64,000 nucleotides of DNA from Trichoplax sp. H2. Its lineage: Eukaryota > Placozoa > Uniplacotomia > Trichoplacea. Positions 63,891-64,000 of the stretch are shown in pieces (the first letter of the stretch is position 1; the number at the start of each line of letters is the position of its first letter). Location: positions 310,001 to 374,000 of the forward strand of contig NOWV01000033.1 in the NCBI GenBank assembly GCA_003344405.1, given 5' to 3'. The notes under the pieces are model-generated. The model had not been told where the DNA came from and searched no databases. It was given only the letters and a program-made list of their open reading frames with translations. The translations under genes were made by a program, and so were the position numbers.

Positions 63891-64000
63891 ATGATTTTGT
63901 TATTTTATTTTTTGATTGATCACGGAATAGAATTCATGAAACAGTTTAAAATATTCATAGCGTATGTTGAGAAATAAAAATAGACACCAAGTAATAGATC

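Larger units (their letters stand above)
61976..64000. other. Upstream or intronic region of the GABA-B-like gene
   Basis: No exon for the missing receptor N-terminus was recognised. Contents noted separately: a membrane-helix terminal exon (62722-62841) and a 280-bp tandem repeat (63050-63890). Confidence 0.5.

Overview
This is a piece of an animal nuclear genome: AT-rich (about two thirds A+T), with genes split into many short exons by short GT-AG introns (about 60 to 400 bp). The gene content is metazoan: IMP4, HBP1, COG5, LSM3, p38 MAPK, a nucleostemin-family GTPase and a class C GABA-B-type receptor. Tight gene spacing, tiny introns, receptor-type genes and a TMEM121-family expansion fit a placozoan (Trichoplax/Hoilungia type). 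That placement is an inference from style and content, not a proven match. All exon coordinates were read by eye from splice signals, reading phase and family similarity.

Layout. 16-3534 (-): IMP4, nine exons, whose start codon forms the whole coding part of exon 1. 5032-7215 (-): a six-exon protein with serial CCHC zinc knuckles. 7216-8465: a gene-free interval packed with GTAC/TACAGTACTGTA palindromes, between two divergent genes. 8466-10387 (+): an unrecognised gene of about 142 aa. 11360-13163 (+): HBP1 (AXH domain plus HMG box). 15617-23297 (-): a tandem cluster of single-exon TMEM121-family membrane-protein genes, two intact and two broken. 24882-30066 (-): COG5, 24 exons. 30335-33362: a small contig between two 20-N gaps carrying a third intact TMEM121-like gene. 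34369-35706 (+): LSM3. 36180-38800: a diverged 1-kb direct duplication without genes. 38927-42138 (-): p38 MAPK, 12 exons, 360 aa. 42664-43778: a duplicated segment on both sides of a third gap. 44388-48897 (+): GNL3/nucleostemin family, 24 exons, 589 aa. 50505-61975 (-): a GABA-B-like receptor lacking a visible N-terminal part. 62722-62841 (-): a terminal exon with a membrane helix, of unknown origin.

How it fits together. Most genes are single-copy housekeeping genes: ribosome biogenesis (IMP4, GNL3), RNA processing (LSM3, probably the zinc-knuckle protein), Golgi tethering (COG5), signalling and transcription (p38, HBP1). No operon logic applies, but several neighbours are head to head (zinc-knuckle/142-aa gene; COG5/LSM3; p38/GNL3) and may share promoters. 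The dynamic part is the TMEM121-like array, which has also copied pieces of its neighbour: relics of the last COG5 exon lie next to the TMEM121-like copies.

Assembly cautions. All three 20-N gaps are flanked by repeated sequence. The contig ends at 30151-30314 and 33383-33546 are identical over 164 bp. The contig between them has near-identical 220-bp ends. It was probably misplaced or comes from a collapsed tandem array of about 2.8 kb period. The third gap looks like two alleles placed side by side.
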